From: Salvator merianae
Lineage: Eukaryota > Chordata > Lepidosauria > Squamata > Teiidae
Assembly (NCBI GenBank): GCA_003586115.2
Contig: QVOM02000034.1
Span: 139,625,937 to 139,689,936, forward strand
DNA: 64,000 bases
Direction: 5' to 3'
Shown: piece after piece, positions 51,170 to 62,593 of the stretch
Numbering within the stretch: position 1 is the first letter of the stretch
Layout of the letters: each line of letters opens with the position of its first letter
The notes under the pieces: generated by a model
Databases searched by the model: none
What the model saw: the letters and a program-made list of their open reading frames with translations, nothing else
What the model was told of the DNA's origin: nothing
Made by a program: the position numbers and the translations under genes

Positions 51170-51690
51170 CCTTCCTTTTCTTAAAAGTCAGTGGAGCATC
51201 AGTGGTGAGCCTCGCTGAAAGCAGGAAAGAGGAGGAGGAGGAGAATTTTTTAGGACCATGCAAGGAGGTTTTGGGGGCTACAGCAGCTTCTCCCCCACCT
51301 GCCTCTTGGGGGAAACAGCCTTGCCTTGCCTTCCCAAGCCAATTGCCTTACCTTCCCAAGCCAAGTCAGGGCTGCAGCCTCGCTGAAAGCAGGAAGGAAA
51401 AGAATTCTTCTTAGGAGCGTACAAGGTGGCTTGGGGACTCCAGCAGGACCCCTCTGTTCTCCCCCCCCATCAGTGCTGTGGCTCAAATGCTCTCTTCTTT
51501 TTTGCTGCCATCGCCTCTGTTCTGTGGAGGCTTTTGCTGCTGCCTCCTCAGTCTGAAGGCAACATTGACCCTGGACCAACTGCACAGCAGATCCTCTCTG
51601 GGGGCTTCACTGTGGAAATACACAAGCACACAGTATTTCTACACTGAAGCCAATGGAGGGGATTAACATTGACCTCAGAATTGGCACAGA
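51170..51690. repeat. Dispersed repeat with internal tandem duplication
   Basis: GCCTCGCTGAAAGCAGGAA occurs at about 51210 and 51372, each followed by TTAGGA--TGCAAGG/TACAAGG, TT(T/G)GGGG-CT and CAGCA, giving a duplication of about 160 bp. 51395-51690 is an inverted copy of 48860-49145. Non-coding although long open frames occur on both strands. Confidence 0.75.
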
Positions 51691-52640
51691 CTCTAAGTGC
51701 CAAGCCCCAAGGGAAGGAGGGAGGCAAGGAGAGGTATCAGGAGAGGGGAGAAGTGGCTGAGCGGTGGAGCCTCCACAGTACCTCCTAAAAGCTATGCTTC
51801 CCAGACGCTGGGCCAAAGGTGTCAGTGAGTGAGTGTGTGCATGCGTGCACTTGTGTGTGTGGCCCCAGCCCCTGCTTCTCCTTCCTTCTGTTTTTTTAAA
51901 GCCCGGTCACAAAGCCGAAATACACAACTACAGAATTACATAAAAGTAGGAGCCCAAACCAGCCTGGACACGTCCTCCCTCCTGCTGCTGCTGCTGGGAA
52001 GCAAGCAAGGTGCACAGGAAAGGGGATAAAATGATAATAGATTGGATGATCAATAGGCAGTGATGGGGAGGGAGGTCTTGCTCCTGAGTAAGCAAAAGTT
52101 GAGTAATGGGATGGCATCCAATTATAGAGGGAAGAGGGAGTGAAAATATCAGAGGGGTGGCAGAGCCTTAAGGTGTGGACAACATTATGTGTAAACTGCA
52201 GCCTTTTCCTTTTAAGTAATATTGTAATTTCCATCATGGGTCACACACACTGTCTTCTACGCACTTTCAGTTCCCTGATATAAAAAGAGTTATGCCTACT
52301 GATTTGACAAAACAGCCTTCTTCCACTCCAGCCCAAGATAAATTGCTGCTAATGTGGAACAGAGTTAAAGCCATATCTGCACAAAAACAATGCCATGTAG
52401 ATCCACTTAAAATTAGTTGCACCAAAAAAGTTTTATGGGATTAAAAATAAGTTAAATCAGAAAGGCCTCACTGCTGCATATCGATTGATAGCAGAAAAAG
52501 AACAAAGAAAAACGTGCTGGAACTTTTCTGGGAAAGTTGTTATTAATCCTCTAAAACAACAGCAAAGCCGCAGAGCACAAAATCTGTTTATATGTCAAAT
52601 TTACTGTTTCTTAGAGATAGGGATAGCTGGAAGTCGCTAG
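51691..52640. other. Upstream flank of MZT2 without recognised features
   Basis: Contains a short GTGTGTG stretch at 51827-51863, purine-rich DNA and no supported exon. Confidence 0.4.
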
Positions 52641-53010
52641 CTTTCCCAGCGAAAACGGAATTATCCACACATTTTTTAGACTCTTCAGTAAACTACAATT
52701 ACCAAAATTCCCTGAGAAGGGAGGAAGGCGTAACTAAGACTTAGCCGTTCCAGGATGCATTGCAGTTACGAAGTGGAAGGAAGGGAAGGGTAGGTGAGCG
52801 TGCCGCATTGCTGCATGCCCAGCGCGGCTACGGTGCTGGGGTATAATGTCCGGCCAGGGGCTTGACGCGGCGGGGGGGTTAGTGAAGGGGAGCATAACTG
52901 GCGGGACGCGCGCTCGGCGGAAGCTCCTTACAGCGGAAGAGGCCGAACTGTTTGAGCTCGCGCAGGCGGCGGGGAGCGGCCTCGACCCAGAGGTGTTCAA
53001 GTGAGTGACT
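52640..53010 (+). promoter_or_regulatory. MZT2 promoter / CpG island with ZNF143-like motifs
   Basis: CpG density rises sharply at 52780-53030 around the start codon. Upstream, ACTACAATTACCAAAATTCCCTGAGA (52692-) resembles the ZNF143/THAP11 element ACTACAATTCCCAGAATGC. The complement of 52752-52768 (AACTGCAATGCATCCTGG) resembles the same element in the opposite orientation. No TATA box is evident, as expected of a housekeeping CpG promoter. The transcription start is not determined. Confidence 0.6.
52846..53000 (+). CDS. MZT2: MZT2 exon 1
   Basis: ATG in GTATAATGTCC; 51 codons plus two bases, donor AA|GTGAGT. Encodes the Gly-rich N-terminus and the first core helix, LTAEEAELFELAQAAGSG, then LDPEVFK across the splice. 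The context at -3 is A. This is the first ATG in the CpG island consistent with the reading frame. Confidence 0.95.
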
Positions 53011-53506
53011 GTAAAGTAACCGCGCTACCCACCCGTGTTTCCTGGAAGGAGAATACCACAGCTTTGGGACGTAACTTGCCTCTGTTTCGTTGCGGTGTCT
53101 GTGGGAAATGACAGTTTAATTAGTATTTTTTCTGAAGCCTGAGATGTGTTTCTGCTGGAAATTCAGCTAGCGTTTCGTGTTATGAACAGTATTTTAAATT
53201 CGCATTTAGAAACAAGAATACGAAGGATGATAACGCTGTTGTATCGAGGAATGCAAGTTCAAAGAAGTTCAAGTTAGGCAAATGCCTGTAGGCGCATAGG
53301 GCACAACAGTTGCAACATTTAAGCGACTCTGTGGGCCCTGCTTTCTTTGCCTTTTGTCAGCGGTTGAAGGGACGCTGACTATTTAATTTTTCCAACAATT
53401 CTATACCAGGACATTGTAGAGGAATTAAAATGAAAATGTCTGGTAGTCTCACTCCCCGCAAAGATCAGCTGAGCTCTTGTGGGATACCCTGCGAGTCTTC
53501 CTTCCT

Positions 53507-53558
<52 letters not shown>

Positions 53559-56500
53559 TCCCTGTAGGCTATTTAGGAGCACCTGACCCATCTTTTCTGA
53601 TTAGATTAGTGCATGGATAGCCATGATAGTAACTGAAAAACATTTCAGCCTTTGCTGTATGGCTACTGAGTTTGCATCTATTGATCCTGACTGGCTAGAG
53701 CAATATGACCAACTTTATTACTGGCTAGTGTTGCAACAATTGCCATCCTCACTCGTCCTGACAGAGTTTCCCTTTTTCATTTAGAATGAGCAGTTTGGGG
53801 CAGGAGAAAGGGTGGTGGCATCACTCAAAGAAAAAAGTGAGGCTCAGTTCACATCAAAATGGGCTTGGAATGTTAGGTTTTGACATTGGAGTCCTTTGGC
53901 AATTGCTTTCCTAGCCTCCTAAGGGTAGAATTCATTATTGTCATAAACCACATATTCTCAGCCTACAAACATGAACACAGTCATACAACCTATGCAGTTA
54001 ATGAGGCTGTTACCTTCTTTCAGCCGCAGCTTCATATACCTGCAGACTAAATTTACAATTATAAATTAGTCTGCAGACTAAATTGTAGGCTACTGTAAAA
54101 AAAAAAAAAAAGGTTTAAATGTTGATGACAAGTTCAGATAAAACAAAGCTTCTGTTTAAAAGAGTATAAACACTTATCTTTGCTTCCACAATAAAAGTTC
54201 TACATTTTTATGTTTCATTAGTAGTTTATTTTCCTCTACAGGAAAGAAACAATTCATTGAAAGTTAAGCGGGTGGTCCTGTCATGAGGAAAAATAGTTGT
54301 CAATTTGATACTTTTAATTTTTTTTTGTAGGATTCTGTTGGACCTTCTTCGCATGAATGTGTCACCTTTGGCTGTCTTCCAGATGTTGCGCTCCATGTGT
54401 GCTGGTCAAAGAATTAACAGTGCTGAAACTGCCACTGAACCAGTACGAGGTCAGTATCATCATCTCTTGGGTAAATAGAAACTTATTAAAGCCCATTGGC
54501 TTAAATTGATGGCAATACTTCTGAGCACCTACAGAGTGCTTCTCTAGCATTTTGATGATTTTTCACAATCAGTTCTACATCTAGGATGAGAAGGATGCTT
54601 AGTTGTTAGGGAAGAATTATAATACCATTTTACCTTTAGATCCTAATTAGTTGTTTATATATTAAATTTAAATTCTGCTTTTCTCCCAATGGCTTATAGG
54701 ACAACTTGATTAAAACCCAAATAATATAAGTTCTAAAACTATAAAAACTCTTTTGTCCAGGAGTGATATTGGTAGCAGCCAGTTACAGACTGACGCTCAG
54801 CAGTCACCAACTCTAGCCTGCTTTAAAGAGGTTTCAATTCTTTATATTCACTCTGTAGGCTGCTGCTATCACACTTACACGTGTTAAAGAATTTCTGCTT
54901 AAAGTCTTGGTATCATGGCACAGCAGAACACAGTGCACTGGTAACAGATAACAGAAACTAAGTATATAATTTAAAAGCGAAGGAATGTAATTTTATTGTT
55001 TCGGATTTATCTACAGTATTAAGATTTCTATATAAAATAAAGGGTTTCTAGCATAATGGTCATGGTTCATGTTTCAGGCAAGCTGGGTAAAGGTACACCA
55101 TTACTTGTTCAGTTTTAGTTCATTTATGTTTAGCTTCCTTTGAGTGCTGCCCTGCCAGGGAGGGAGGCTTATATTTTAAATATGTTTTAGGAATATTCTA
55201 TATATTTTATCTTTATTGTTGTGGCCCTCCCTGGCACCTTCTGGTGAAGGGTGGGATATAAATTCTTAAAATAAAGTCAAACCTTGACTCCAGTGACAGA
55301 CTGTATTCTTTTCACTTAAATTGAACCAAATCCTTGACTTCTGAACAACCAAGCTTACAGTCAGCTACACTCTTAACAGTTGAGAACCCAGAGGCTACAC
55401 AAGTTCCCCACTTACTGCCTACTGCTCTCACCAGTTTGCACTTTAATATGTCACTGTTTTGCCTTCCCAATTCCTGCCTTCTGTTTTCTGGTCGTTTCTT
55501 TATCTTTGCTTTCACAAACTAAGCTTCTTCAGTGGGAAATCACATTTTTACTTCTTTTCTATGACAGACCCTGTCTACTTAAAGCACTCCATTAATGCTT
55601 TCCTCACTCATTCCTTTGACCCTTCTGACTGATTTGGATTGGCTAACAGAGAGCACTATCTTCATGCAGGATTGACAGGCTTAAGTAAAAGAGCTGAAGC
55701 ACTGGCTTTCCTCTTTAGAATCACCAGTCTATTAAAATGATGTTAAAATGTCATTAATTCACCATCAAACACAGTAATCTTAATTGTAATGCAGTTTTGA
55801 CTACGCCTGAAACTTGAGCATCTAATCCAGGGTTCTGAGTCTTTGAGGGCAGAATAATCCCAAACACAGGTTGGGTTCTTGTGCTCTAATCTTCCTTCTG
55901 TTGATCAGAAGCACATCTGTTTTGCTTAGGCAATGAATGTTTCAATTTATTAACTTTCATCTACTTCATTACTGACATCAGGCACTGGTTTAGTTGGATG
56001 GTGGCAGCACACTGATAGCACTGAACTCATCACTCTAGGTACCATCTCCCAACTGCAATGATGTTAAATAGGAACGTCTCAGAACTGCTTTCTGAGATGG
56101 CTTATACAAAAGGGGACTGGAGTCACTATAAAACATTGTCTCTCTGCCCTGTCCCAGTTAGGCAATTCAGAAGGTTAGCATGGTTAATGGTATCAGAAGA
56201 GGCCAAGACATTCACAGAATTAGCAGGTGTAGGTCATCCATTAACGTGACCAAAGCATTTTCTATCTTATAGCCAGGTCTTGCACTATATTTGTACAAAT
56301 CATGCAAATGTAATCAAACTTCTTATGTGCTATGTCTTTGAAACTTCACTGTTTTTCTGATTTTGTGGCTAGCATTAAATTTTGTGGATGTTTCATATTT
56401 CAAGTTTCATATCTCGGATTATATTAGTTATAAGCACAAGGCAGTTTTCTTCCATTGAAATATCCTGTGTCATATGTGTCTTATTACTAGAAACAATGAA

Positions 56501-59500
56501 AGGTGCTTTACAACAAATTATGACAGTGATCTGTCTAGGTCAGTATTGCCAACACAGACTGGCAGTGGCACTCTGGAGTATCAGAGGTCTGCATCAGAGA
56601 GATGCCAGGAACTGACAGTGCAAAACATGCATTTTCCTTTCAGCTATCCATGAGCCAGCTATTTTTATTCATAAGAGAATTCTAAAGATAATATAGGGTT
56701 TTTTTCAGACAAGGTTGTTTTCTATAGTAGTATGATCTGTATTGCAGCTCTAGATGAAAATGAATTAAAGGGGTCCTTTACGCATGTAGCTCAAAGCAAC
56801 ATTTCAAAGGTCTGCAAATATTTGAATTCATTTCATTATATGAACAAATATCATACACTGTACCCTAAAATTGTCACTGCAACAAATAAATGGAAAGCTT
56901 TGTAGAACTGAACTGTTAAGGCCATTTAAAATTCTTGCATTTTTGTATTACAAATCAGTACATATTCGTATTTATTTGCTTGATGTCTGTTAGTAGTACA
57001 TCTTTTATTTGTAATAACCAACAGTTATACACAATACAACATCACTGAAACAAATAAATTGAGCAGAAAAAAAAAATTACTTTGATTTAGGGTTCTGCAG
57101 TCCAGAAACAAATATTGACGGATTCTTCCCTTTTATTGCTTCTAATCAACATGGGTGTGAACATAATGGAATATATTTGGTGGATAATTTGGTGCCCAGG
57201 TGCCACACATTCAGAGCAATTCTCACATTGTCCTTTTTATATAACCTAACAGCAATATAGTTTCTGGTTTATAAACTTAGTAAAAAGGGCAAAAACCAAT
57301 AACAAGACTCAAGAAAGTGAAAAGTAGTAGTCTTATTTATACACCACTTTTTCTATGCCTTTGTGTTTGCTTAGTTTTGTGATTTCTGATACTTACTGAA
57401 ACTATGCTAATATTAGCCAGATTTTGCCTGCCTGTTACACTGCTTATGTCCTCTACATAGTTACTGCAATACTGTGACCCCCCCCCCCAATAGAATAGTC
57501 ACTGCAGGGATATTTCAACTCTTGCTGATGGCTTAGAAGACCCATTAGCTCTAATGGCTCCCAGAGCATAGAGGGCTTTTAACAGGTTAGTGAAACTAGC
57601 TTTCTTTTGTGGAAAAGAGTAGCTAGTGGAGTCAAAAGTTAGTTGATCCTTTAGCCTATAGGATGAAATATGTGTTCTAACAAATGTGTGCAACAAAATG
57701 GATTTTCCTTTTTAGGTAAGACACAATTCTTGGAAAGGGAATCTTGGATCAGAGGAATCATACTGAAGTAATGCTACTTAGCCTTTCCTCAGTTGTGATT
57801 TTTCATTCCCCACACCCCTGTTGAAAAACTTTACTTCTTTTCTCTCAGAACTATCACACAGAATATTACTTCTTTGCTTACACTCAGAAATATGCCTAAA
57901 ATCCCATGTTTTGGAAGTAATGCCTGCAATTTTTATTAAAAAAAGACAGGTTATGGAAGAATTATTCTCTGTCAGCTCTTGGTATTCAGTGAATCTTTTC
58001 TTTAGCTCTCATGAGTACCAGAACAGACTTCTCTGTGAGTTTTGTCTTAATTTTCTTTTTATATATGCTCATTATTGCAGAAGTGATGTCCATGAATTTG
58101 TAGCATATTATAGGTTCCTTTCAGTGGCTCACAGGTATATTATATGGGAGAGATTTCAAGACTGTGCTTTTTTTCCCTCCCTATAGCCACTTCTGCTTTC
58201 TAAACCAAAAAGTTCTAAATAGTTTTTTTATCATTGGCATCATATTCAAAACCTCCTGGTTGCCCTCTCCTGACTCATTTCTAGTTTTTTTACAGTGGTG
58301 CAGAGGAACTTACGGTATTCTTACAATGTTGTAATAGCTTTTCCTTTTAATCATAATCCCAAAATGAACATGCGTTTGTCATAGAAAATGCGGCAATTTG
58401 GTTTTAGAATTCTTTGCCTGATTCAACAACTTCATTGTAAGATCCACCACTACTTCAATATCTCTTTCCTGATTATTACAGGCAGTACAGATCCTATCTG
58501 TGTATATAAATGTAGTATTATTCAATCAATTTGCCATCGTGCCCATTAACTTAGTTTGGAAGTTTAGGGAGTTCTTGGTAATGTGTGTGGAGTTTTGTCA
58601 TCTGAAACATTTTGATATTCTTTGTTTGGCTTTCTCTTTCCTCATCTCTAGCTTTAGTTTATGTCCATTCATATTTCCATACCTATACAGGTCCTAAATA
58701 ATTTGATTGCTTATATTCCTGTGGTATCAATACCTCTAATTTTACTGTTATCCAGTTTTCCTGTTCTTTAAGAGCTTACATTTGCTTTGAGAAATTTTTG
58801 AGTTTCTGATTTTTTAACTCGTATGTTATCCTGTGTATAACCAGAAATTCTGTTCTTGCAAATGTGCATTTGATATAAATTGTGCTGCACTCTAGGAACA
58901 TCTACTCTCCATAACCAACAGTTACTTCTCCCTAGCCAGCCATTACTTCTAAAGGTGTGATTTAGCTATAGTATATTCAGTGTTAAAGGAGGGGAATCAC
59001 ATTTTACTGGACACATAAACTGTGCTTTAGAAGACTGCATAGTAGAAAGTCAACTGTAATGTGTACTTTTTAGGAACATACTTGGTGGCATCTTGAAAAG
59101 GATTCTTAAAAACTTGTGAAGCAGGAATTCACTTTGAGAAAGTAGTCTTAACTCTGTAAAAAAAAAAAAAAAAAGTACTAGCCACATCAATTTGTGGATC
59201 ATTTGTTGTTGTGACCAACTCCTGTTTGACTGCATGGCCTCCATGCGTTTTTCTTGGCAGAAATACAGAAGTGGTTTGCAATTGCCTGATTCCAGGGAGA
59301 GGCTGAGGATTGAATCAGTGGCCAGACAGTTTGCTCTGCTACTGAGCTACAGCCTCGTTAAATTACATATTTTTCCCTTCATTCTCTAGATTAGGGTTTT
59401 TTTCCAAATCAGATTATTATTGGTTACTTTTCAATCCTTTTTAATTATTGGCATATTTTAGTCATAAGATCACTAGTTTCCCATATGCTTGTGAAATGTA

Positions 59501-61014
59501 TGTTTCACATATACTCTGCTATGCCAATAAGGATCAGCATTCTGTACATCATCACTGATATTATTATCTATCGTATTTATATCCTGCCTTTTCTCCGAAG
59601 AGCTCAAGGTTGTGCACACTATTCTCCTCTCCATTCTATCCTGTGGAGTAGGTTAAGCTGAGATATTGCAGCTGGCCCAAATTACCCAGGGAGCTTTCAT
59701 GGCAGAGGGACAATTTGAATACAGGAACTCCCAGGTGCTAACCTGGTGCTCTAACTACACTGCTTCTCCAGTATGAATATGAATCTATGGCATGTTCTGT
59801 TAGTCTTCTTTCCTAATATCATGTGAACATAGTGAATTGTTGCTTAAATTACCTCAGGCATGTTTTTTTTTGTTATTGAGAAGTGGTTCCTGATCAGTAT
59901 GGGCAAATATGTAATGAAATGAACTGTTTGTGGATATTGCATTGGCTGTGGATGCGTTTATGTTGAGGCAGACTTGATATGAAATATCAGGCATACATCA
60001 TCTGGCTCTAATGTCTTGAGAAGTGCCATAAATGATTCAAGCAAATCTTTAGCTGGGGGAATAAGGCTGTTTTGATCTTCATATTATAATGATGTAAAGT
60101 GGTCTTGGATGTCACTTCTTCATACCACATTTTTAAAAAGCAAATGTACTTTTTAGAGGCACTTAAATTTACACACTTGTGCACAGTTGGACTAAGTGTT
60201 TCGTTTTAATTTCTTTGTAGTTCCAGTATGTAGCCAGATGGCATGGATACAGTTCCAGTATGTAGTATAAAGGCACAGATAAGGCTGCCTCTACAGAATC
60301 AGATTTCTTTCTTGTCTTGTCCTTTAAATTGCATCTTCTTTTCTTTCCCACATATGTCCCCCCTTGCAGGTGGATTAGAGTAAATACTATTCAGTTTATT
60401 GGTTATGCAATGATCATATTAAGCATCTACAGCACAGTATTACAGATACTCTTATATATGCCTGTTTATGATTAAATAAATGTATTTATTTATAGAAATA
60501 ATGCACTATATGAAGTACCAGTGGTATGAAATTGCAAGATAGTTGAACAACTGGTAGAATAAACAGCTGTATACACTCCTAATTGGAAGAAGATAATTAA
60601 AAAAAACCCACAAGTGTCTGGAACTAGAAATTTCCACTAATTGTGAATTATAACAGGAGAGATAAGATAGCCATGACAGTATCTCATGTAGCACAGTATT
60701 CAAGTCATATTGATAAGCATTTGCTGGAATGTATGATCATTCACAAGTTTGTTTCTGTGTTTTTCGCCATGTGGTGTTTCTAATTTGTTTCTGTGTCTCT
60801 CTTTGAATTAGAGCCCCCATTTGTCTCTGCCAAGACCAGTAAAATCCCTGCACCACTTTCATTTTCCTCTGCCCTTCGACCTCCAAGAATAAGAGTTTCT
60901 AAGACTGTGGGCTACAGTCCTGCTGCAGCTTGCTCGCCTCTCTCTCAAGGTCCCCCTGGCTCTTTCCAGTTTTCTTGCTGCCTGTTCTCTCCTTTTGCAG
61001 GTTGTGTGTGTTAG
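52846..61014 (+). CDS. MZT2: MZT2, mitotic-spindle organizing protein 2 (three exons)
   Basis: MOZART2 is a small subunit of the gamma-tubulin ring complex that acts at centrosomes and spindle poles. Exons 52846-53000, 54331-54449 and 60812-61014 join in phase (155 + 119 + 203 nt) to 158 codons plus TAG, the same length as human MZT2A and MZT2B. The conserved helical core spans residues about 28-80: ELFELAQAAGSGLDPEVFK, then ILLDLLRMNVSPLAVFQMLR and SMCAGQRI, close to the human core. The N-terminus is short and Gly/Arg-rich as in mammals. The C-terminal tail, from the third exon, is Ser/Pro/basic in its first part (PPRIRVSKT), like the mammalian tail, but its end is unlike mammals. Exons 1 and 2 are certain; exon 3 is likely. 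Confidence 0.88.
53490..53561 (+). repeat. (CTTT)n microsatellite in MZT2 intron 1
   Basis: About 15 uninterrupted CTTT units preceded by CTTCCTTCC. It is the complement type of the GAAA array at 525-587. Confidence 0.95.
54331..54449 (+). CDS. MZT2: MZT2 exon 2
   Basis: Acceptor TTTTTTTTTTGTAG, 119 nt, donor CGAG|GTCAGT. Completes the Lys codon of exon 1 and encodes ILLDLLRMNVSPLAVFQMLR then SMCAGQRINSAE, the most conserved MOZART2 segment. Confidence 0.96.
54657..54750. repeat. SINE/L2-type fragment in MZT2 intron 2
   Basis: TTAAATTCTGCTTTTCTCCCAATGGCTTATAGGACAA resembles the start of the MIR-like repeat at 59563 (TATATCCTGCCTTTTCTCCGAAGAGCTCAAGG). Short and diverged. Confidence 0.45.
55090..55280 (+). 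mobile_element. L2/CR1-type LINE 3' end in MZT2 intron 2
   Basis: CTGCCCTGCCAGGGAGGGAGGCTTATATTTTAAATATGTTTTAGG...GGCCCTCCCTGGCACCTTCTGGTGAAGGGTGGGATATAAATTCTTAAAATAAAG has the GGGTGGGATATAAAT...AATAAA tail shared by sauropsid L2-type LINEs. Only the 3' end is present. Confidence 0.75.
55281..59194 (+). other. MZT2 intron 2, no further feature recognised
   Basis: AT-rich intron sequence with homopolymer runs (for example the C-run near 57479-57489) and no exon, transposon end or RNA gene I can support. Confidence 0.5.
59195..59354 (-). mobile_element. tRNA-derived SINE in MZT2 intron 2
   Basis: On the minus strand the element begins AGGCTGTAGCTCAGTAGCAGAGC (A-box-like) and has GATTCAATCCTCAGCC (B-box-like) about 30 bases later, so its head is a tRNA-derived Pol III promoter. 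The body AAACCACTTCTGTATTTCTGCCAAGAAAAACGCATGG follows. It is not a functional tRNA: no cloverleaf can be drawn after the B box. Confidence 0.8.
59563..59768 (-). mobile_element. MIR-like (CORE-type) SINE in MZT2 intron 2
   Basis: The plus strand reads TTTATATCCTGCCTTTTCTCC...ATTCTCCTCTCCATTCTATCCTGTGGAGTAGGTTAAGCTGAGA...GGCCCAAATTACCCAGGGAGCTTTCATGGCAGAGGGACAATTTGAATACAGG. This is the reverse complement of a tRNA-headed SINE with the GAGTAGGTTA...CCCAAGGTCACCCAG core. Degenerate A and B boxes lie at its right end (minus-strand start). Confidence 0.75.
60812..61014 (+). CDS. MZT2: MZT2 probable last coding exon
   Basis: Acceptor TCTGTGTCTCTCTTTGAATTAG; the first two bases complete the Glu codon begun by exon 2, and the frame stays open for 67 codons to TAG at 61012-61014. 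Encodes a Ser/Pro/Ala tail with a basic PPRIRVSK stretch comparable to the basic tail of mammalian MZT2. The final residues are Cys/Phe-rich (FSCCLFSPF) and atypical, so the true end may involve another splice, for example past the weak AAGGT near 60948. Confidence 0.62.
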
Positions 61015-61364
61015 TTATCTACTGGGTTTTAGCTCAGTCTTCTATGTTAAGAAAGAATCCCCTTCAAAAAGTGGCTTTCTTGCTTCCAGATCCTAAATAC
61101 ATTAAGTCAACAGTAAGTAATACTGATTTTTATCAGGATTTGCTTCCAAGTAAAGTAGTTATAAGAAGTTCTAATGACTTGAACATTAAAAAAGAATTTT
61201 TTTAATACTGCCAATTAAGGGTAGCTCAGTTGAATGTGTAACCTCTATATATTTTCTTGTATATGTATCCTCAATGCACCATATTGGCATGATTTCAAAA
61301 TGCAAGAGTAGTGACTAAAATCATTTTCTTTGCTTTCTAAAGAACTGCATGTTATGCGTATAGC

Positions 61365-61383
61365 AATAAAAATGCAAAATAAA
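61365..61383 (+). terminator. MZT2: Poly(A) signals of MZT2
   Basis: Two AATAAA hexamers at 61365-61370 and 61378-61383, followed by a GT-rich stretch (CAGTGTTTCCCTGTGTTG at about 61400). This fits a short 3' UTR of about 370 bp after the stop at 61014. Confidence 0.55.
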
Positions 61384-62096
61384 TTGCATCTGTACAGCAG
61401 TGTTTCCCTGTGTTGCTAATGCCGGGTAAAGAATGGCATGCAGAGATTTTGCATTCTAGTTGCTAATTTGATTATGTCACACATGTTGATCCCAGTACAT
61501 AATTTGGCATCAAGTACAATATAGTTCAGTGTCTAGTGCATTCCTCATATATATCGAGGTGCTTATTGAAGAGCTTAGTTCCAAGTATAATAAGACATCA
61601 GAGGACACTTTGTACTTTCTGAAAGCCTTGGATTGAATTATTCTTCAGAGTTGCCTTCATTCTCTTTGTATGAAGATAGTAGCTTAAGGTTGTCAGGTTT
61701 CTAGTTTTGAGGCTAAATTGGGTTTTTTTATTCCTTGTGGTACCAGAATGGTGGTATCACTGAAAATTTGGATAAATCTTTCAAGGCAATTTATGTAGGA
61801 AGTATGAGTTTTAAAGCCAAACGTGTAACATATTTCTTAAAATTACACATGCACACAATGCATACTCACTTTCTCCGTTCAGGAAGTTATATAAATACAA
61901 ACTTTTTTCCCCTGCCCCATCTCTGAGTGTTCCTCGAGTTTAACAGAAGCACGTAATAGAGGTCATTTGCCCCTGTATTGCTCTGTGTGCACAAGAAACT
62001 ACAGTGGCTGGGACAGAAGTAAGAGGAGAACTACAGCAGGCTGTAAAAGCATTAAGCATGTGGATCAGTAGTGCACCCTATAGCTTAATTGACAGA

Positions 62097-62593
62097 GGGC
62101 CTTTCTGCATTTAGCTTGCCATGATCCTGATCAGTGGGTCCATACTCAGGAACACCCTCTGTTCCAGATCATGGCAAAGCTTGGAATGTTCCAGCTCAGG
62201 CTCCACACCAGCCCCAAAGCTCACATAAGCTTCGGAGCCAGCCTCTACGGCTAAGCCTAGGAGCCCCCGGGGGACCCATTTCAGTGGTGCAATTTGGTGA
62301 ACTGCCAAAATGGGTCCCCTGGTAATCCAAAAAACAAAGGTGTGTGCCTTGTGTGTGCCTCCATGATCTGGACTGATCCATGGGAGTCTGCTGGTAGTCC
62401 TCAATGTCGAGGACTACCAGTTATATAGATGCTCCAGTGATCCTGATCTGGATTATACTATGTCTGGTGCAGAAGGATTGTACTAGCAAGATGCAGGGCC
62501 TCTCTGGTCTGCACCAGTGTGCGGAAAGATGAGGCCCTGAAGATAACTACTGGAGAGTGTAATCCAGAATTAAGGTAAGTGCAGAAAGGTCCC
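62097..62593. mobile_element. hAT-like MITE downstream of MZT2
   Basis: GGGCCTTTCTGCATTTAGCTT (62097) and AAGGTAAGTGCAGAAAGGTCCC (to 62593) are inverted-repeat ends. The interior AGCTTCGGAGCC...GACCCATTTCAGTGGTGCAATTTGGTGAACTGCCAAAATGGG shares phrases with 24690-24740 and 26655-26735. A perfect small palindrome GGTAGTCCTC-AATGTC-GAGGACTACC lies at 62392-62417. 497 bp, no coding. Confidence 0.78.

Noticed and set aside
59195..59354. tRNA gene on the minus strand
   Set aside because: Only the 5' half resembles a tRNA; no acceptor pairing, so it is a SINE head.
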